A stretch of DNA of 10,059 nt from GCA-003244245 sp964250265 (GTDB taxonomy: Bacteria; Actinomycetota; Actinomycetes; Mycobacteriales; Pseudonocardiaceae): assembly GCA_964250265.1 (NCBI GenBank), contig CAXUFG010000201.1, positions 1 to 10,059 on the forward strand, written 5' to 3'. A model generated the notes under the pieces. The model was not told the origin of the DNA. It ran no database searches and saw only the letters and a list, made by a program, of their open reading frames with translations. Of the stretch, positions 6,817-10,059 are shown piece by piece (position 1 is the stretch's first letter; each line of letters begins with the position of its first letter). The position numbers and the translations under genes are program-made.

Positions 6817-7458
6817 ATGACGGTGACCGCCGGCCACAGCACCGCAGACCGAACCACAACCGCCCAGGTTGATGTCTACTTCGATCCGCGATGCCCTTGG
6901 GCGTGGATCACCTCCCGCTGGATTCTCGAGGTCGCGGCGGTGCGGGACATCGAGGTGCATTTTCGGGTGATGAGCCTGTCGGTGCTCAACGAGGACCACG
7001 AGATCGGCGAGAGCTACCGGAACATGATGGACCAGGCCTGGGGGCCGGTGCGGGTATGCATCGCGGCGGCCCGTGACCACGGGGAGAAGGTGCTCGAACC
7101 GCTCTACACCGCGATGGGCCGCCGCATCCACAACGAGGGCAACAAGAACCTCGACGAGGTGATCGCGGCCGCGTTGGCCGAGGTGGGGTTGCCTCCCCAG
7201 CTGGCTGAGGCCGCGCGCAGCACCGAGTACGACGCGGAGCTCCGGGCCAGCCACAAAGCCGGCATGGATCCGGTCGGCCTGGATGTCGGGACCCCGACGA
7301 TCCACGTCGACGGGGTAGCCTTCTTCGGGCCTGTGCTATCCAAGATCCCGCGCGGGGAGGAAGCCGGCAAGGTCTTCGACGGCACCCTCCTGCTGGCCAG
7401 CTACCCCCACTTCTTCGAACTCAAGCGCACCCGTCACGAAAAGCCTGACTTTTCGTAG
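6817..7458 (+). CDS. DsbA-fold mycothiol-type oxidoreductase (Rv2466c-like) with CPWA active site
   Basis: Cytoplasmic thioredoxin-fold protein of 213 residues with the helical insertion of the DsbA family. It closely follows the pattern I recall for M. tuberculosis Rv2466c, a mycothiol-dependent reductase that activates nitro-compounds and defends against oxidative stress. Visible landmarks are VDVYFDPRCPWAWITSRW (residues 18-35), the insertion helices with WGPVRVCIAA and GRRIHNEGNKNLDEV, the cis-Pro loop VGTPTIHVDGVAFFGPVLSKIP, and a conserved end YPHFFELKRTR. The active site is C26-P-W-A29: the nucleophilic Cys is present, but the second Cys of CPWC is Ala, which implies a monothiol mechanism that uses an external thiol such as mycothiol. 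Another Cys, C81, is at the start of an insertion helix. The start is ATG 6817, with AAGGAACGGAG at 6800-6810; an in-frame ATG at 6724 lacks such a site. It is the divergent partner of pepN and convergent with the 59-residue gene. Confidence 0.9.
   Translation: MTVTAGHSTADRTTTAQVDVYFDPRCPWAWITSRWILEVAAVRDIEVHFRVMSLSVLNEDHEIGESYRNMMDQAWGPVRVCIAAARDHGEKVLEPLYTAMGRRIHNEGNKNLDEVIAAALAEVGLPPQLAEAARSTEYDAELRASHKAGMDPVGLDVGTPTIHVDGVAFFGPVLSKIPRGEEAGKVFDGTLLLASYPHFFELKRTRHEKPDFS
7436..7456. terminator. Possible bidirectional terminator hairpin
   Basis: A perfect 8-bp inverted repeat, ACGAAAAG at 7436-7443 and CTTTTCGT at 7449-7456, around the loop CCTGA. It overlaps the stop of the DsbA-like gene and lies just beyond the stop of the convergent small gene. 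It is A/T-rich for this genome, but the stem is weak and there is no separate T-tract. Confidence 0.35.
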
Positions 7459-7472
7459 TAACGGTTTGTGTT

Positions 7473-7652
7473 CTATGCTGTTGGCTGGCTGACCGCTTTT
7501 ATGTGGTGGTCGGCCGCGCGACGAGTAGTCGCTTGTAACCAGGACTGGCTGCTCACCCAGCCGCACGAGCATTCAGCCTGGTGATCCTGGGCTGCGGTTC
7601 TGCCCGAGTACGACGGGACTCGCCCGATTGTGATGATGTGATTGTTCATCAT
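7473..7652 (-). CDS. 59-residue hypothetical protein with CxCGW motif
   Basis: A small unannotated-looking gene: ATG at 7652 (a second ATG follows at once), 59 codons and TAG at 7473-7475. It is preceded by AAAGGAG at 7658-7664, 5 nt from the ATG, one of the best ribosome binding sites in the window. The protein starts MMNNHIITIGRVPSYSG and carries ECSCGWVSSQSW at residues about 28-39, followed by a basic helix with two histidines (ATTRRAADHHIKAV). The Cys-x-Cys-Gly-Trp plus downstream His-His spacing resembles small zinc-binding actinobacterial and phage proteins of the type x-C-x-CGW-(~15)-A-x-x-H, which are mostly of unknown function. It lies 30 nt downstream of the sigma-like gene's stop on the same strand and probably shares its transcript. 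A role in controlling or assisting that sigma factor is possible, but only by association. Confidence 0.68.
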   Translation of the reverse strand: MMNNHIITIGRVPSYSGRTAAQDHQAECSCGWVSSQSWLQATTRRAADHHIKAVSQPTA

Positions 7653-7657
7653 GCTGT

Positions 7658-7664
7658 CTCCTTT
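7658..7664 (-). promoter_or_regulatory. Strong ribosome binding site of the 59-residue gene
   Basis: AAAGGAG on the minus strand, 5 nt before ATG-ATG. Its quality is the main reason to accept the small gene as real. Confidence 0.75.
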
Positions 7665-7682
7665 ACGGGTGTGCGCCGCGGT

Positions 7683-8831
7683 TCAGTCCAGGTAGTCACG
7701 TAGGGCTTGGGATCGGGAGGGGTGGCGGAGCTTCGCCATTGTCTTGGTTTCGATCTGCCGGATGCGTTCTCGGGTGACCCCGTGGACATGACTGATTTCA
7801 TCGAGCGTGCGTGGTTGGCCGTCGGTGAGCCCGAATCTCAGCCGGACGATGCTGGCCTCTCGCTCGGGTAACGATGCCAGCACGCATCGCAGGTGCTTCT
7901 GGAGCAGGGTGAATGAGATCGCGTCTATTGCGTGTACGGCCCCGGAGTCTTGGATGAAGTCGCCGAGCTGGGAATCGCCCTCGTCACCGATGGTCTGGTC
8001 CAGCGAGAGGGGTGCCCGGGCGTGGTGCTGGATCTCCAGCATCTTCTCCGGAGTGATGTCCATCTCCTTGGCCAGCTCCTCAGGGGTGGGCTCGCGGCCC
8101 AGATCTTGGAGCAGGTCGCGCTGGATGCGGGCCAGTTTGCTGATTACCTCGCCCATCTGCACGGGAAGCCGGATGGTATGGGCCTGGTCGGCCATCGACC
8201 GGGTGATAGCTTGCCGGATCCACCAGGTGGCGTAGGTGGAGAACTTGTAACCCTTGGTGTAATCGAATTTCTCCACTGCGCGGATCAAGCCCAGGTTGCC
8301 CTCCTGGATCCGGTCCAGGAATGGCATACCCGGACTGGTGTAGCGCTTGGCCAGCGAGACGACGAGGCGCAGATTGGCTTCCAGGAGGTGCTTTTTGGCG
8401 CGCTCGCCGTCGCGGGCGATCCAACTCAGATCCCGGTGCAGCTGCGGGGAGAGTGGGTAGGCCGCGTCCTTGGCACGGCGCAGCCGCTCGGCGGCGTAGA
8501 GCCCGGCCTCGATGCGCTTGGCGACCTCGACTTCCTCCTCGGCGTGGAGCAGGGCGATTTTGCCGATCTGCTTGAGGTAGGCGCGTACCGGGTCAGCCGA
8601 GGCAGTGAGGTTGGCGTCCCTACGGGCTTGGCGCAGTGTCTTGGACTCCTCCTCGTCCCAGACTATGTCCTGGGCGCTGGGGCCACTGGGCGCCTCCGGC
8701 CCGTCGGCGGCCGCGGTGACTCCCTCGACCTCGACCCCATCGTCGACCAGGTCCTCGGCAGCGGGGTCGCCGTCGATCTCGGTGCCGCCCGTGCAGTTGC
8801 CTTTGGTGTCAGAGTGCGCTGTGCGCTCCCT
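7683..8831 (-). CDS. Principal-type (SigA/HrdB-like) RNA polymerase sigma factor paralogue, start unresolved, possible pseudogene
   Basis: Sigma-70 family factor that would direct RNA polymerase to promoters. The frame is open for 382 codons below the TGA at 8832-8834. Regions in order (residues from 8831): acidic linker; WDEEES at 58; region 1.2 at about 78-110 (SADPVRAYLKQIGKIALL, then EEEVEVAKRIEAGLYA); region 2 from about 148 (HLLEANLRLVVSLAKRY, IQEGNLGLIRAVEKFDY, YATWWIRQAITR); region 3; region 3.2 finger (SLDQTIGDEGDSQLGDF); region 4.2 with VTRERIRQIE and the end LRHPSRSQALRDYLD. Residues equivalent to E. coli Q437, T440, W433, W434 and R584-R588 are kept, but the region 3.0 histidine (H455) is Gln. 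There is no ATG, GTG or TTG in frame before the ATG at 8327, which lies inside region 2 and would delete region 1.2. So either the gene starts at a rare codon, or the upstream in-phase leader (8835-8966) belongs to it and the TGA is a mutation or error. Substitutions scattered through the otherwise near-invariant SigA sequence suggest a secondary copy, not the housekeeping factor. Confidence 0.8.
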   Translation of the reverse strand, partial: RERTAHSDTKGNCTGGTEIDGDPAAEDLVDDGVEVEGVTAAADGPEAPSGPSAQDIVWDEEESKTLRQARRDANLTASADPVRAYLKQIGKIALLHAEEEVEVAKRIEAGLYAAERLRRAKDAAYPLSPQLHRDLSWIARDGERAKKHLLEANLRLVVSLAKRYTSPGMPFLDRIQEGNLGLIRAVEKFDYTKGYKFSTYATWWIRQAITRSMADQAHTIRLPVQMGEVISKLARIQRDLLQDLGREPTPEELAKEMDITPEKMLEIQHHARAPLSLDQTIGDEGDSQLGDFIQDSGAVHAIDAISFTLLQKHLRCVLASLPEREASIVRLRFGLTDGQPRTLDEISHVHGVTRERIRQIETKTMAKLRHPSRSQALRDYLD

Positions 8832-8966
8832 TCAATGCTGCCTTTGATTGATCGGGGTGCTCCCTGTCGTTTGGGCGTTTGTCGCCGACGTTGAACGAGA
8901 TCCCGCAGCGTCGGATTCTTCGTCGAGCAGTCGCTGCCGGGTCTTGGTCCGGTCGCCCATGGTCAT
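8832..8966 (-). pseudogene. In-phase leader open frame upstream of the sigma gene, ended by TGA
   Basis: ATG at 8966 (another at 8960) starts 44 codons in the same phase as the sigma gene, ending in TGA at 8832-8834. GGAAGGA at 8975-8981 stands 8 nt before the ATG. The encoded stretch (MTMGDRTKTRQRLLDEESD, then Ser/Thr/Ala/Asn-rich) is the kind of low-complexity polar N-terminus seen before region 1.2 in actinobacterial principal sigma factors. Read together with the downstream frame it would give a normal-looking product of about 427 residues if the TGA were a sense codon. It could instead be a small leader peptide or chance; third-position GC drops in its second half. Confidence 0.4.
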
Positions 8967-9200
8967 GCCCAGGGTCCTTCCGATCGTGGTGGGGAGATCA
9001 TCTGCTCCAGCCGCTCGCGGGTAAACCAACGTCATGTCGGCGTTCCTGTCCCAGTACAAATGAAACAACCGGAGTCATGGTGAGGCCGAGAACGGCGCAG
9101 GCGGATTGTTGTGCGCACGGAGAGTAGTCGGTCACCAAGAACACTACGCTCAATCGGTTCCCTATACCAGCGGCGTTGGCCAGGTAGAGGTCGATTTCTC
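8967..9200. other. Intergenic region upstream of the sigma locus
   Basis: There are 234 bp between the MBL hydrolase stop and the likely sigma start, both on the minus strand. Open frames in it (for example minus 9035 in phase with the leader, preceded by AGGA) have no recognisable product. An isolated extended -10-like sequence (TGGTATAGG on the minus strand near 9160-9170) lacks a matching -35. GTGCGCAC at 9111-9118 is an 8-bp palindrome. No terminator or RNA was recognised. Confidence 0.4.
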
Positions 9201-9983
9201 TTAACCGCCGCCGCGAAGCCGGGCTAGGGCTGCGCTGGTGGTTGTGTGGGTGAAGGGCGATGTGCTGAGCGCGCCAGGGCCGTCCAGGTCGCCGTCCAGC
9301 ACGGCGTGGCACAGGTCGGCCAGGGCGGTCAAGTCGTCGCGTTGCGCGGTGACGAACTCGGCGCCGACCGGGTCGCCATGCCCGGGAACCACGATCCGCG
9401 GGCCCAGCCGGAGCAGCTTGGTGACCGCTGTGGGCCAGTCCAGCGGGTAGGCATCGGTGAAGTCGGGGTCGGCGCCCTGCTCGACGAGATCGCCGGCGAA
9501 GAGCACGCCGCTATCGGCTGACCACACCGCGATGTCGTGGTCAGTGTGTCCCTGTCCGGGATGGAACAGCAGCACCCGCCGATCGCCGAGATCGACTTCG
9601 ACCTGCCCAGTGACCAGGTGATCGGGCACCACCGGCGCCACCATCACCGGGTCGTGCGGCATCCGTTGGGCGCGGGACCAGGCCAGCGCCTCGGCGTGCT
9701 GCGCCGCTCCACCCCTGGCCAGATCATCCCGGCACCGGGGATGCGCCCAGACCGGGGCTGGTAGGAAGGCTGCAGTGCCCAGGCAGTGGTCGAAGTGCGC
9801 GTGGGTGAGCACCACCGTGCACGGTTGCCGGGTGATCTCGCGGACAGCGGCCCGCAGCTCAGCACCCTGATCGGGATCGCTGCGGGTATCCACGACCACG
9901 CAACCGCGGTCCCCGATCACCAGTCCCACCGAAAGATCCAGCTCGACGTATCTCCGCACCAGCACCCCGTCGGCCAGCTCCAC
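9201..9983 (-). CDS. MBL-fold (metallo-beta-lactamase superfamily) hydrolase
   Basis: Soluble zinc-dependent hydrolase of 260 residues from the GTG at 9983, with the complete metal-binding set of the superfamily: HAHFDH at about 61-66 (in VVLTHAHFDHCLG), the next ligand His at about 146 in GQGHTDHDIAVW, bridging Asp at about 165 in LFAGDLVE, and His at about 202 in VVPGHGDP. The N-terminal half opens with ADGVLVRRYVELDLSVGLVIGDRGCVVVDTRS, typical of the glyoxalase II/beta-lactamase-like group. The substrate is unknown and need not be a beta-lactam. The GTG at 9983 has GGGAGGGG at 9993-10000, 9 nt away. An ATG at 10013 (MSPCREGQRW) is also possible. The ATG at 10055 lies inside a palindromic repeat and is unlikely, because it would make the operator-like region coding. 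The gene is upstream of the sigma locus on the same strand, 234 bp away, probably on a separate transcript. Confidence 0.9.
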   Translation of the reverse strand: MELADGVLVRRYVELDLSVGLVIGDRGCVVVDTRSDPDQGAELRAAVREITRQPCTVVLTHAHFDHCLGTAAFLPAPVWAHPRCRDDLARGGAAQHAEALAWSRAQRMPHDPVMVAPVVPDHLVTGQVEVDLGDRRVLLFHPGQGHTDHDIAVWSADSGVLFAGDLVEQGADPDFTDAYPLDWPTAVTKLLRLGPRIVVPGHGDPVGAEFVTAQRDDLTALADLCHAVLDGDLDGPGALSTSPFTHTTTSAALARLRGGG

Positions 9984-9999
9984 CCACCGCTGCCCCTCC

Positions 10000-10017
10000 C
10001 GACATGGAGACATATCG
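10000..10017. promoter_or_regulatory. Operator-like palindrome, proximal copy
   Basis: CGACATG-GAGA-CATATCG: a 7-bp dyad with one mismatch around a 4-bp centre. It is a near-copy, in reversed orientation of the centre, of the perfect palindrome at 10042-10059. It sits next to the ribosome binding site of the MBL gene, where a bound repressor would block expression. Confidence 0.55.
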
Positions 10018-10041
10018 GGACTAACGGGCCGTCGATGAGGC

Positions 10042-10059
10042 CGATATGTCTCCATATCG
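10042..10059. promoter_or_regulatory. Operator-like palindrome, distal copy (perfect)
   Basis: CGATATG-TCTC-CATATCG: a perfect 7-bp dyad around a 4-bp centre, ending at the last base of the window. Its centre is 42 bp, four helical turns, from that of the proximal copy. The size and symmetry suit a dimeric helix-turn-helix repressor such as a TetR-type protein; the regulator is not in view. Confidence 0.55.

Noticed and set aside
7487..7515. GGCTGACC/GGTCGGCC hairpin as a terminator
   Set aside because: It lies inside the 59-residue gene, has a 13-nt loop and one mismatched or wobble pair, and has no T-tract.
7683..8327. Sigma gene starting at the ATG at 8327 (214 residues)
   Set aside because: This ATG is the Met in the conserved region 2 sequence SPGMPFLD. 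Starting there would delete regions 1.2 and 2.1, although their coding sequence is intact upstream in the same frame.
7932..8894. A 320-codon open frame on the plus strand
   Set aside because: Antisense shadow of the sigma gene in the mirror register; no recognisable protein.
8998..9312. A 104-codon minus-strand frame spanning the MBL stop
   Set aside because: Half lies within the MBL gene in another frame, there is no ribosome binding site, and no recognisable domain.
9984..10055. MBL hydrolase starting at ATG 10055
   Set aside because: The ATG and the first residues are made of the palindromic repeat, with no ribosome binding site in view. GTG 9983 has a good one and fits the family N-terminus.
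1..10059. CRISPR array, tRNA or rRNA genes, or transposase
   Set aside because: No regularly spaced repeats, cloverleaf-like sequence or transposase motifs were seen on either strand by eye.

Overview
The window is high-GC DNA with GTG starts and dense, short-spaced genes, typical of an actinomycete. Its contents point to a mycothiol-using, aa3-oxidase-bearing member of the Mycobacteriales/Pseudonocardiales side of Actinomycetota. The block HNH nuclease - CtaJ-like - DUF5130 (all +), then pepN (-), then a DsbA-like mycothiol-type oxidoreductase (+) has the same order and relative orientation that I recall for the Rv2469c - Rv2468A - Rv2468c - Rv2467 - Rv2466c region of Mycobacterium tuberculosis. 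That comparison is from memory and was not searched.

Layout. 1-945 (-): a MscS-type mechanosensitive channel, cut by the left edge. 1112-4020 (+): a run of four genes, namely an HNH endonuclease-like protein, an amidase-signature hydrolase, a small membrane protein resembling the aa3 oxidase subunit CtaJ, and a DUF5130-like protein that overlaps CtaJ. 4046-6679 (-): aminopeptidase N (M1 family), convergent with the + run; its 3' end runs through an extraordinary C17/C8 homopolymer stretch. 6817-7458 (+): a DsbA-fold protein with a CPWA active site, divergent from pepN.

The right third looks like accessory material on the minus strand. A diverged copy of the principal sigma factor (SigA/HrdB type) is fully open from region 1.2 through region 4.2, but it has no ATG, GTG or TTG ahead of region 2. 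An in-phase TGA separates it from a plausible upstream start with a Shine-Dalgarno sequence. A 59-codon gene with a near-ideal ribosome binding site and a Cys-x-Cys-Gly-Trp motif follows 30 nt downstream of the sigma stop codon and probably shares its transcript. Further upstream, at the right edge, is a metallo-beta-lactamase-fold hydrolase whose start region carries two copies of an 18-bp palindrome, 42 bp centre to centre, which looks like a paired operator.

How it fits together: the left and middle part is a conserved housekeeping neighbourhood (membrane tension valve, respiratory oxidase subunit, peptide turnover, thiol redox), with an amidase gene inside it. The sigma copy plus small Cys-rich protein is the part least explained by known biology. 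No tRNA, rRNA, CRISPR array or transposase was seen.
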